NCBI GenBank assembly: GCA_002305205.1
Contig: DBQJ01000011.1
Span: forward strand, 1-9,403
Origin: a candidate division WWE3 bacterium UBA1397
GTDB taxonomy: Bacteria > Patescibacteriota > WWE3 > UBA101185 > UBA10185
Reading direction: 5' to 3'
Length of the DNA: 9,403 nucleotides
Of this stretch, positions 1-6,863 are shown in pieces. How positions within the stretch are numbered: the stretch's first letter is position 1; every line of letters begins with the position of its first letter. The notes beneath the pieces were generated by a model that saw nothing but the letters and a program-made list of their open reading frames with translations, searched no databases and had not been told where the DNA came from. The position numbers were made by a program, and so were the translations under genes.

Positions 1-1
1 T

Positions 2-583
2 ATAAAAGAGCTAAATATTGATTCTAATGAAATATCAATACTGTCATTTTGCAGTATTAAAAATAATTCTACACAAAATGCTGATTATAGAGCGGTATTT
101 GTACCCGAGCAAAAAGGCAGTTATACAATAGAAGGGTATATACAACTATCCGATAATCACAAGAAAATTAAACTGTCATCAAAGATAAACATTCATATTG
201 AAGATAACCCTTTATTATCAATGGAAAGGATAGGTTCTTATAAAATAAGGAACACGGAAAATAAAAACATCAAAGAATATAGAAATACTATGTCAATAAA
301 TGTAACTGCTTCCGAAGAATTTAAGGGAACAGTAACAGATTATATTCCGCAAGGAATAACTATCGTATGGTATGGACAAGCTAAACTGGAAAATACCCAA
401 TCGGGCAATAAATTATCATGGGATATTGATCTAAAACCAAATGAAACCACGCAGTTAACTTATGAGTATATTACTGATACCCCTCAGCCATATATTTATT
501 CCTTTGGCAAGGCAGAAATAATATCCAAAGAAAATAAACTATTCCAGGAATCAAATTATTGGCAAATAATTAACTATCTATGA
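2..583 (+). CDS. Probable cell-surface protein, C-terminal part (5' end outside window)
   Basis: The frame is open from the left edge (first full codon at base 2) to the TGA at 581-583. The visible 193 residues are therefore the C-terminal part of a longer protein, and the ATG at 221 is an internal methionine, not the start. The sequence is beta-rich and Asn/Thr/Ser/Lys-rich, with one Cys and no membrane segment in the visible part. Residues about 100-175 (FKGTVTDYIPQ, then KLSWDIDLKPNETTQLTYEY) look like an immunoglobulin-like or DUF11-like beta-sandwich of the kind repeated in bacterial surface proteins. The last residues (FQESNYWQI) resemble a module ending I associate with Patescibacteria surface proteins; that is memory-based inference. 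The stop overlaps the next start as ATGA, so the two genes are probably co-transcribed and translationally coupled. Exact function is unknown. Confidence is high that it is a gene, moderate for surface location. Confidence 0.8.
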   Translation: MKELNIDSNEISILSFCSIKNNSTQNADYRAVFVPEQKGSYTIEGYIQLSDNHKKIKLSSKINIHIEDNPLLSMERIGSYKIRNTENKNIKEYRNTMSINVTASEEFKGTVTDYIPQGITIVWYGQAKLENTQSGNKLSWDIDLKPNETTQLTYEYITDTPQPYIYSFGKAEIISKENKLFQESNYWQIINYL

Positions 584-3500
584 TCAGAAAGATTATATTT
601 AATAAAAAATTAACCTCGGTCCTTATATTCATTTGTATATTTACATTCTTTAGCTTTGTTCTTCCTAATCAAAATGTATCCAGAGCCGCAATTTCTCTAT
701 CGGATTACAAGAGTGCTATAGATTTAGTCGCCGGTAGTGCTACAATGACCTTTACCTCGGGAAGTGTACAAACAGGAGACGTGGTAATAGTGTATGGGGG
801 ACACGGTTACGTAGCCGGAGGAAGCGTAGGACCCTATGCATCATATGGATATACGCTAATAGCTTCATATCACGGAGCATCACGTAATCCCACATACGGA
901 GTCTGGTATAAAGTAATGGGTGCTACTCCTGATACTGAGGTAAGTGTTTATGGAAGCTCTAACTCAAATTATGAATCTGCATATGCACTCTATGTTTTAA
1001 GGGGAACAGATACCAGCAGTATCCTGGATACTGCCGCGGTAGGAACAGGTCCTAACAATGGAAATCCGAATGGACCTCCAATTACTACCACTAGACCTGG
1101 AGTTTGGGTTATTCCTACAGCAGGTAATATGACAAGTGATACTAATAGAGGTACACTTGCAGGTTATTCATACCCAAATGGAGCTAACGCAAATGGCTCA
1201 ATTGATATATCTGTTGATGCTGCAACAAGATATATTGAAAGTCCTACAACTGTAGATCCTCCGGCCTGGACCTCATGGAATGCTACATCATATTATGCAA
1301 TAACTTTAGCAATAGAACCTGAGTTTGCACCTACTGTATCTGCAAGTTCTCCCCCGGATTCGGAGGTTGTTTCAAGTTTAACTCCCGATTTCATATTTCT
1401 TGGTGTAGATTCAAATAGTGACGATATTACATACAATATACAGATTGATAAGGTCAATACTTTTAATAGCGCTGATCTTATTGATAGGGTATCAAGTTCT
1501 CATACAGGCTTTGTTAATACAGTAAATATGCTTGATTCTGATCCCTTTACTTCCGGACAAGCCGTAAAATACACCGTACAAGCCGCAGATACACTTGATG
1601 CCGGAGTTACTTATTATTGGAGGGTTAGAGGTATAGATCGACAAGGAGGGGCTGTATACAGTGATTGGACGGCGACCAGAAGTTTCAGTACTCCCTTAAG
1701 TGTATCAGGATTTATATATCAAACTAATGAGTCATCTCCCTATCAATGCAAAACCAGTGGAAAACTAACTGTATACTTACGAGTTGATAATGGAAGCCCC
1801 TACTCTGCTACTTGTTCCGAAGATACCGGGGCTTGGGATTTTCCTTCAATATCAGCTTCTTCAGGTCAAACATTAACTATATACACTTATGGGGGATCTG
1901 TTAGAGGAAGTACCGTATTAATTTTTAACGGTTCTTCTACTTCGTCGGTACCTATTTATCAGAATAGGGTTATTGTTAGAGATGATTTAGACGGATCTGC
2001 GACAAATAGTGAAATATCTGCGGGAGATACTTCCGACGGTGACGATTTATTGACCTTCTCAGGAAGTAATTTAACTGTGAACTCATCATATGAGATACAT
2101 ATTTATACAGGAGATACCTACGCCCCAGGTGCGGATGTGTCTACAGGTAAATTACATGTAGTAGGAAATTATTCAGGCGATACTGAAACATTAACGTTAA
2201 CTGCATCAGGTGAAACCACCTCACGACCTCTATATATAAACGGGGGAACATTTACTGCCCCGGCTACTACAACATTTTCGGGTACTACAGATGTTGATAT
2301 TGAAGCAACAAATTTTAATGCACTAAATCTTACTCCAACTATACCAACCGTTACTATATCTCCTCCTACATATACGTTTCTTGGGGCTTCAAGTATCAAC
2401 GGAGATTTTGTGATACGGCCTATTTCTGGGGGTGCAAACAGACTTACTGTTCTGATGGGAGGGGCTATAGTTGTTCAACCTACAAGTACAACCTATGTTT
2501 CAGCTACTACTTCTGCTTTGTCCACTCTGGACACAGTATTGGGCAGTAACTATTCCCTAACAACAGGGTATATAAATATTGAAGCTGCGGGGACACTGGA
2601 AGGAAGAGATGCTGAAATAACACTGACAGGAATTTCCGATATCATATTTACAAAATCAGGAGGAGGAACCTTTAATTATGGAACAAGTAATGTCACATTC
2701 AGCCAAACTTCAGGAAATACAACACTTACTTCTATGGAGTTGGATTTCTACGATCTAACCATAAATATGTCCGGAAGAACAGGTACGTTGGGAGCAGATA
2801 CTAATATATTTGGTAATTTAGCAGTATCAGCCGGTACTTTAAGTAATGATGTGTACGTAGTTACAACATCAGGTGATTTCTCCGGATCGGGAAATTTTCT
2901 CCAAGGAAACGCCACATTTACCGTTGGAGGGGACTGGACAAATACAGGAACATTTACCGCTAGTTCCGGAGCAACATCGGGCGTAATTCTATCAGGTACT
3001 TCAAAACAAATTACAGGACCTTCCGGGGGTATTTCTTTTTACAACCTGTCTGTTACCGGAACTTATACTAATAACAACTCGGGTACTATAACTATCAACT
3101 CAGCTTTTACAGGTGCGGGAACTTGGACACAAGGTACTGATTCAACATTAAGAATAAACTCTACCTCAGCAATAACGGGGTTAGATGCCAGTTCAAATAC
3201 AAACACGGTAATATACGGCGGAGGTGGTAATCAAACTGTAAAAGGTGTAAATTACAGCACCCTAAATTTAAGCAGCAGCGGTGTTAAAACAATGACGGGG
3301 GTTACATCTGCTTCCGGATCATTTAATATTTTGGATACTGCCACCATGACAGATAATGATAGTATTACTGTAGGAGGGAAATTTACGTATAATTCAAGCG
3401 GTTCAACAACATTAACTTCTTCAAAAGATATAAAGGTAGGATCATTTGAACTTGTACAAGGAACATTGGTTGATAATGGAAATACGATACAAGTAACCGG

Positions 3501-4173
3501 ATCAGGTACTACTGTATGGACCCTAACAGGGGGAACATTTACTCCTACCGGTACGGCTTATTTCACAGGAGAAACACCGGGAATAGGATCATCCAATTTC
3601 AACAATTTAACAATAGCTACCAGTGGAACCGCATCTTTAGATGGAAATATAACTACGGAAGGCAACGTGGAAGTGTCAAGCGGAACTTTATTTGCGGATA
3701 CGTACGGTATATATGTTAAAGGCGATTGGATAATGGAGGGTACATTTTTACCCGGAACCAGTAAGGTAACTTTTAATGGTATTTATAATCAGCTTATTAG
3801 AGGTAATACCAATTTCTATGATCTCGTTATAACTAGAAGTACTCCCAGCGGAGTAATTACTTTTTACGGAGGGGGTACTACTGGTGTTACAGGTTCTCTT
3901 GTTCTTCAGGGTGCCCCCGGCGCATTACTTACACTTAAATCACACAATACTTCGGACTGGAATCTTGATGTTGATGGTGCAACTGTAGAGGTAACATATG
4001 TTGCTGTTTCTCACAGCAACGCTTCTGGAGGTGATACTATCGATGCTACTGATAAGTCAAATGTTGATCAATACAATAATACTAATTGGCTTTTCTACCC
4101 TACTACCAGTACAGATTTATTTATATTTAATTTTGACGGCCAGCTTGATATGGAAGGTCTCAACATTGAATAA
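580..4173 (+). CDS. Large secreted modular surface protein with Fn3-like domain and beta repeats
   Basis: A 1197-residue protein, presumably exported by Sec. The N-terminus has Lys/Arg residues (3-10), a hydrophobic core (about 12-29) and a likely signal-peptidase I site near Ala36/Ala37. No lipobox is seen. Residues about 38-247 form a Gly/Ser/Tyr-rich beta domain (GDVVIVYGG, GVWYKVMG, YVLRGTDTS). Residues about 250-371 look like a fibronectin-III domain, ending with YYWRVRGIDRQGG and SDWTATRSFST. From about 555 to 1170 there are degenerate beta repeats: F/Y-x-x-L-x-hydrophobic lines at 579, 723, 820, 892, 1007 and 1079, SGTL/QGTL turns, and GDW...GTF elements at 785 and 1048. This suggests an elongated beta-solenoid or beta-sandwich stalk. 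Residues 1144-1170 (SNASGGDTIDATD to NNTNWLF) look like a final cap. There is no LPXTG, C-terminal membrane helix or recognised sorting domain. The start at 580 is set by the signal peptide and the ATGA overlap; no Shine-Dalgarno is visible. Adhesion or a surface-layer role is inference. Confidence 0.88.
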   Translation: MIRKIIFNKKLTSVLIFICIFTFFSFVLPNQNVSRAAISLSDYKSAIDLVAGSATMTFTSGSVQTGDVVIVYGGHGYVAGGSVGPYASYGYTLIASYHGASRNPTYGVWYKVMGATPDTEVSVYGSSNSNYESAYALYVLRGTDTSSILDTAAVGTGPNNGNPNGPPITTTRPGVWVIPTAGNMTSDTNRGTLAGYSYPNGANANGSIDISVDAATRYIESPTTVDPPAWTSWNATSYYAITLAIEPEFAPTVSASSPPDSEVVSSLTPDFIFLGVDSNSDDITYNIQIDKVNTFNSADLIDRVSSSHTGFVNTVNMLDSDPFTSGQAVKYTVQAADTLDAGVTYYWRVRGIDRQGGAVYSDWTATRSFSTPLSVSGFIYQTNESSPYQCKTSGKLTVYLRVDNGSPYSATCSEDTGAWDFPSISASSGQTLTIYTYGGSVRGSTVLIFNGSSTSSVPIYQNRVIVRDDLDGSATNSEISAGDTSDGDDLLTFSGSNLTVNSSYEIHIYTGDTYAPGADVSTGKLHVVGNYSGDTETLTLTASGETTSRPLYINGGTFTAPATTTFSGTTDVDIEATNFNALNLTPTIPTVTISPPTYTFLGASSINGDFVIRPISGGANRLTVLMGGAIVVQPTSTTYVSATTSALSTLDTVLGSNYSLTTGYINIEAAGTLEGRDAEITLTGISDIIFTKSGGGTFNYGTSNVTFSQTSGNTTLTSMELDFYDLTINMSGRTGTLGADTNIFGNLAVSAGTLSNDVYVVTTSGDFSGSGNFLQGNATFTVGGDWTNTGTFTASSGATSGVILSGTSKQITGPSGGISFYNLSVTGTYTNNNSGTITINSAFTGAGTWTQGTDSTLRINSTSAITGLDASSNTNTVIYGGGGNQTVKGVNYSTLNLSSSGVKTMTGVTSASGSFNILDTATMTDNDSITVGGKFTYNSSGSTTLTSSKDIKVGSFELVQGTLVDNGNTIQVTGSGTTVWTLTGGTFTPTGTAYFTGETPGIGSSNFNNLTIATSGTASLDGNITTEGNVEVSSGTLFADTYGIYVKGDWIMEGTFLPGTSKVTFNGIYNQLIRGNTNFYDLVITRSTPSGVITFYGGGTTGVTGSLVLQGAPGALLTLKSHNTSDWNLDVDGATVEVTYVAVSHSNASGGDTIDATDKSNVDQYNNTNWLFYPTTSTDLFIFNFDGQLDMEGLNIE

Positions 4174-4201
4174 TTGACACTCGGTGGAAAACATGTAAAA
4201 T
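4174..4201 (+). promoter_or_regulatory. Sigma70-type promoter of rplJ-rplL
   Basis: A perfect -35 hexamer TTGACA at 4174-4179 is followed by a 16-base spacer and a -10 hexamer TAAAAT at 4196-4201 (5 of 6 consensus bases). The predicted transcription start is about 4207-4209. This puts the first transcribed bases directly at the 5' edge of the L10-leader RNA, which independently supports the call. The -35 begins at the first base after the stop codon of the surface-protein gene, so that gene and the ribosomal unit have almost no spacer between them. Confidence 0.8.
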
Positions 4202-4207
4202 GGTCTA

Positions 4208-4284
4208 CGTACCAAAGACAGCGGGGGCTTGAAGAAAGATTAAATATCCCGCCGAGGGAATCATTACTTTATACATTTAATGAT
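4208..4284 (+). ncRNA. Ribosomal protein L10 leader (cis-regulatory RNA of rplJ)
   Basis: The leader carries sequence blocks typical of Gram-positive-type L10 leaders: ACCAAAGACAGC near 4211-4222, and CCCGCCGAGG at 4248-4257. GCGGG (4221-4225) pairs with CCCGC (4248-4252). Outside this stem, CC-AAA-GA (4212-4218) faces GA-GG (4254-4257), which matches a kink-turn: a short C-stem, a three-base bulge, then tandem G-A/A-G pairs. Kink-turn-like L10-binding RNA is the known feature of this leader family, which mimics the L10 site on 23S rRNA. A further hairpin can form from ATCATTA (4260-4266) and TAATGAT (4278-4284). The expected role is feedback control by L10 or the L10-L12 complex. Family identity is from sequence recognition only; no covariance-model search was run. 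Confidence 0.82.
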
Positions 4285-4306
4285 GATGGGCTTTCCATCT
4301 TTTTTT
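4285..4306 (+). terminator. Candidate transcription attenuator in the rplJ leader
   Basis: GATGG (4285-4289) and CCATC (4295-4299) form a 5-bp stem with the loop GCTTT, followed directly by seven T residues (4300-4306). It lies between the L10-leader core and the rplJ start. In Bacillus subtilis the rplJL leader is controlled by L10-L12-dependent transcription attenuation, so position and form fit. The stem is short, so termination would be weak or conditional. ATCAT at 4260-4264 can pair either with 4280-4284 (leaving this hairpin free) or, shifted, with ATGAT at 4283-4287 (covering part of its 5' arm), which would give a simple antiterminator switch. The switch is inference. Confidence 0.5.
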
Positions 4307-4357
4307 AAATGAATTTCCCAGGTTTTGGTGCACACTTGTATCTTGTTATATATACAT

Positions 4358-4888
4358 ATGGCTAAAAAAGACATAAACAAAGAAATAGTAAAAACATTAA
4401 AAGATAAAATAGATAGATCTAAATCTGTTTTATTTACTGATTATCTGGGAATTAATTCAACTGATGCGAATATACTAAGACAAAAGATGAAAGATAATGA
4501 TGCTGAAATGGTTATAGCAAAGAATACTCTGATAAAAGTCGCTATTTCAGAAACAACAAATCAAAAAGATGTTGTTAAGGATTTGGAAGGACCTACTGCT
4601 GCAATATTTTCCTATAATGATCCTATATCTCCAATAAAAACATTCCTTGAATTCATACAGAAGAAGGATTTTCCTAAGGTAAAATCTGCTATTATTGATA
4701 ATTCTTATTTTTCAGCGGAACAGGTGTCTAGGATAAAAGATATTCCTTCAAAAGAACAGATCCTTTCACAATTGGTAGGAAGTTTGAAGTCCCCTCTTTC
4801 TAATATTGCTAATGTTCTTGGAGGTGTTCAAAAAAAATTTGTATATGCTATTAATGCAATTTATAAAAGCAAAGGGGGTGAAAATTAA
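4358..4888 (+). CDS. rplJ: 50S ribosomal protein L10 (stalk base)
   Basis: A 176-residue L10, the protein that anchors L7/L12 dimers to 23S rRNA helices 42-44 at the GTPase-associated centre. The N-terminus (MAKKDINKEIVKTLKDKI, then SKSVLFTDYLGI) and the segment AKNTLIKVAI are typical of the rRNA-binding domain. DLEGPTAAIFSYNDPISPIK is the usual central region. The C-terminus (LSQLVGSLKSPLSNIANVL, then FVYAINAIYKSKG) includes the long helix that carries the L7/L12 dimers. Length is normal for the family. The ATG at 4358 is chosen because L10 proteins begin MA(K)K; an in-frame TTG at 4325 would add 11 unrelated residues. No Shine-Dalgarno is visible upstream of 4358, where the sequence is very AT-rich. 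The TAA overlaps the rplL ATG by one base. Confidence 0.97.
   Translation: MAKKDINKEIVKTLKDKIDRSKSVLFTDYLGINSTDANILRQKMKDNDAEMVIAKNTLIKVAISETTNQKDVVKDLEGPTAAIFSYNDPISPIKTFLEFIQKKDFPKVKSAIIDNSYFSAEQVSRIKDIPSKEQILSQLVGSLKSPLSNIANVLGGVQKKFVYAINAIYKSKGGEN
4872..4881 (+). promoter_or_regulatory. Extended Shine-Dalgarno of rplL
   Basis: AAGGGGGTGA lies six bases before the rplL ATG at 4888 and differs from the full anti-SD complement AAGGAGGTGA at one position. It sits inside the last codons of rplJ. It is by far the best ribosome-binding site in the window, and it contrasts with rplJ, which has none. Confidence 0.85.
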
Positions 4889-5304
4889 TGTCTGACGAAA
4901 TTAAATTAAGCGATAATGCTAAAAAAATAATGGATTTAGTGGAAAAGCTAAATGTATTGGAGTTAAATGATTTAGTAAAGGCCTTGGAGGAAAAATTTGG
5001 AGTTACAGCTTCAGCTCCTGTCATGATGGGTGCAATGATGCCAGCGGCAGGCGCTGCAACCAACGGAGAAGCTTCTGCTGAAGAAGAAAAGACTGAATTT
5101 GACGTTGTTCTTACTTCATCCGGGGATGCTAAAGTAAATGTTATTAAAGCTGTAAGACAAATTAATCCGGCACTTGGTCTTGTTGAAGCAAAGAATCTTG
5201 TAGATTCAGCTCCTAAAACAATACTTGAAGGTGCTAAGAAAGAAGCAGCTCAGGAAGCTAAGAAAGTATTAGAAGCTGCTGGGGCAAAAGTAGAATTGAA
5301 ATAA
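4888..5304 (+). CDS. rplL: 50S ribosomal protein L7/L12 (stalk)
   Basis: A 138-residue L7/L12, the multi-copy stalk protein that recruits translational GTPases. Residues about 5-38 are the N-terminal dimerisation domain (MDLVEKLNVLELNDLVKALE, EKFGV). Residues about 39-66 are the flexible hinge. Residues about 67-138 are the C-terminal factor-binding domain (EEKTEFDVVL, KVNVIKAVR, then GLVEAKNLVDSAP and KVLEAAGAKVELK). It is longer than the 121-residue E. coli protein because of a few extra N-terminal residues and a longer hinge, which contains four Met in VMMGAMMP (45-52). The start is firm: it overlaps the rplJ stop as TAATG and has a near-perfect Shine-Dalgarno. It forms one transcription unit with rplJ, closed by the terminator at 5334-5365. 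Confidence 0.98.
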   Translation: MSDEIKLSDNAKKIMDLVEKLNVLELNDLVKALEEKFGVTASAPVMMGAMMPAAGAATNGEASAEEEKTEFDVVLTSSGDAKVNVIKAVRQINPALGLVEAKNLVDSAPKTILEGAKKEAAQEAKKVLEAAGAKVELK

Positions 5305-5333
5305 TTCTTTAAATACTTTTGATCATTAATCTT

Positions 5334-5365
5334 GAAAGGTCCCTTTAAAGGGGCCTTTCTTTTTT
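5334..5365 (+). terminator. Intrinsic terminator of the rplJ-rplL unit
   Basis: GAAAGGTCCC (5334-5343) and GGGGCCTTTC (5350-5359) form a 10-bp stem with one T-G wobble and the loop TTTAAA, followed by six T residues (5360-5365). It begins 29 bases after the rplL stop. On the opposite strand the hairpin is followed by CAAGATT rather than a T-run, so it should terminate plus-strand transcription only. Confidence 0.93.
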
Positions 5366-5460
5366 CAGGTTTACATATTATTTCTTTATATATCACTGAT
5401 TAAAAACTATCACATTTTGTATATACCTGATAATAGAGAAAATTACTTTCAAATAAGACA
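5366..5460. other. Convergent intergenic spacer, nothing recognised
   Basis: This AT-rich stretch lies between the rplL terminator and the 3' end of glgA. I see no coding frame, RNA gene or good terminator for the minus-strand operon: no stable hairpin followed by T residues in the minus-strand direction. Confidence 0.6.
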
Positions 5461-6858
5461 TTAATTCCTGGATTCTATTATTCTTTCATATAATTCTTTA
5501 TACGGAACAGCACTCTTATCCCAGCTAAAATCCATATTCATTGCACTGTCAACCATCTTCCTATACTTATCTTTATCTTTATAAATTAGAAGTGCTTTAT
5601 ATATTGCATCCTGCAGAGCGTCTACGGAATAATTGTCAAATAATATACCGTTATTTCCGTCCTTTATAGAATCCTTTAACCCCCCTGTTTTTCTGGCTAT
5701 TGGCAATGTGCCGTACCAATTTGCTATCATTTGTATCAAACCGCATGGTTCGTATTTAGAGGGTATTAATAAATAATTACTTGCAGAATATATATTGTTA
5801 GCTAATTGTATGTCAAAGGATATATTAACAGACACGTTATTTATCTTTTGCAGATTCTTTAGTTTTTGTTCCCAATTACTTTCTCCCTTACCCAAGAAAA
5901 TAAATTGACCCCCTGACCTAACAATCTCCTCCACCACATCATAAATCAACGATATACCCTTCTGATTAGAATCTACTCTTCCTATGTAAGAAAATATAGG
6001 AGAATCAATGCTATCCTTTAATCCTAAACTTTTTTGAATATATTTTTTTGCATTATTCTTTCCCTCTTCCCAATTTTTGTTGTCAAAACTCCTTGGAAAC
6101 ATACTGTAGTCAATCCCATTTAGAATACCCGATAATCTGCTTCTTCTTGCCAAAAGAATATCGGATAAGCTTCCTCCATATTCTTCTGTTAAAATTTCTT
6201 CTGCATATGAAGGCGATACGGCGTTAATAAAATCACTTGAAGCTATTCCCTGCTGTATCATATTTAAATCCCCATCTGCTACATCCCAATCAATAAGAGG
6301 ATGGGATCCGGGAACAATACCTACTCTTTTAACTGTCTCTGAGTTTCCCAATCCCTGATACATAATATTATGTATAGTAAATAAAGTAGCAGGACGGCTA
6401 TCCGGAATTTCATCCTGAAGAAGATGGGTTACCAAACCGGTATGCCAATCGTTGCAATGAACCACATCATAGGTGTTAAAACCTGATTTTATAAATTCAA
6501 CTACACACCTATCAAAAAAAGCATACATTTCGGTCTCAGATAGATTCTTTTCAAAAAAACCTACACCACCGGAATTAAAATAGTCATGATTCTTTAGTAA
6601 TATGACATCAACTGCAGAATTAGGTAATACAGTTTTGTGGACTTCTACGGTGTGCACACCACCCCCAAAAGGAACAAATATATCATGTGATTTATAGACC
6701 GTGAAATCTTCTGTCCTGGCTGTTGGAAAAAAAGGTACAATCACATCTGCATTTACCCCTATCTTTTCCAATGCCTTTGGCAGTGACCCGATAAAATCCC
6801 CCAATCCGCCAATTTTTACTATTGGGGAAACCTCTGATGCTGCAATTAGTATTTTCAT
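5461..6858 (-). CDS. glgA: Glycogen/starch synthase, GT5 family
   Basis: A 465-residue GT5 glucan synthase that transfers glucose from a nucleotide sugar (ADP-glucose in most bacteria) to the non-reducing end of an alpha-1,4-glucan in the cytoplasm. The N-terminal GT5 domain begins MKILIAASEVSP with the K15-x-GGL donor/acceptor motif, followed by CNDWHTGL (135-142), TIHNIMYQG (161-169) and NGID (247-250). The C-terminal domain has the YIGR...QKG phosphate-binding pair (R294, K300) and SKYEPCGL (368-374) with the conserved Glu370, then YGTLPIARKTGGL. All the main catalytic positions are present and the length is close to the usual 470-490. The ATG at 6858 gives the canonical N-terminus. AGAGAGGAA upstream (minus strand of 6869-6877) is the likely ribosome-binding site and lies in the end of the previous gene. 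It is the last gene of the operon, five bases after the GH57-like gene. Confidence 0.95.
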   Translation of the reverse strand: MKILIAASEVSPIVKIGGLGDFIGSLPKALEKIGVNADVIVPFFPTARTEDFTVYKSHDIFVPFGGGVHTVEVHKTVLPNSAVDVILLKNHDYFNSGGVGFFEKNLSETEMYAFFDRCVVEFIKSGFNTYDVVHCNDWHTGLVTHLLQDEIPDSRPATLFTIHNIMYQGLGNSETVKRVGIVPGSHPLIDWDVADGDLNMIQQGIASSDFINAVSPSYAEEILTEEYGGSLSDILLARRSRLSGILNGIDYSMFPRSFDNKNWEEGKNNAKKYIQKSLGLKDSIDSPIFSYIGRVDSNQKGISLIYDVVEEIVRSGGQFIFLGKGESNWEQKLKNLQKINNVSVNISFDIQLANNIYSASNYLLIPSKYEPCGLIQMIANWYGTLPIARKTGGLKDSIKDGNNGILFDNYSVDALQDAIYKALLIYKDKDKYRKMVDSAMNMDFSWDKSAVPYKELYERIIESRN

Positions 6859-6863
6859 ATTTT

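Noticed and set aside
221..583. Stand-alone 120-residue gene starting at the ATG at 221
   Set aside because: The same frame has no stop back to base 2 and the protein character continues, so the ATG is internal to a longer gene cut by the window edge.
581..583. Recoded TGA (Gly, as in Gracilibacteria/SR1)
   Set aside because: TGA ends two genes in tight ATGA overlaps with the next start, and the conserved proteins show no internal TGA, so the standard bacterial code fits.
2169..2399. Minus-strand 76-codon open frame inside the surface-protein gene
   Set aside because: Antisense shadow of a well-supported gene, with no recognisable protein or ribosome-binding site.
3516..3719. Plus-strand 67-codon open frame in another frame of the surface-protein gene
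   Set aside because: Composition is that of a frame-shifted Gly/Thr-rich repeat (many Arg, Tyr, Asn); no independent support.
4325..4357. Start of rplJ at the TTG at 4325
   Set aside because: It adds 11 residues (MVHTCILLYIH) unlike L10 N-termini; the ATG at 4358 gives the canonical MAKKD start.
4851..5063. Minus-strand 70-codon open frame over rplL
   Set aside because: Antisense of a highly conserved ribosomal gene; a shadow.
5334..5365. Bidirectional terminator also serving glgA
   Set aside because: On the minus strand the hairpin is followed by CAAGATT rather than a T-run, so it is a poor terminator in that direction.
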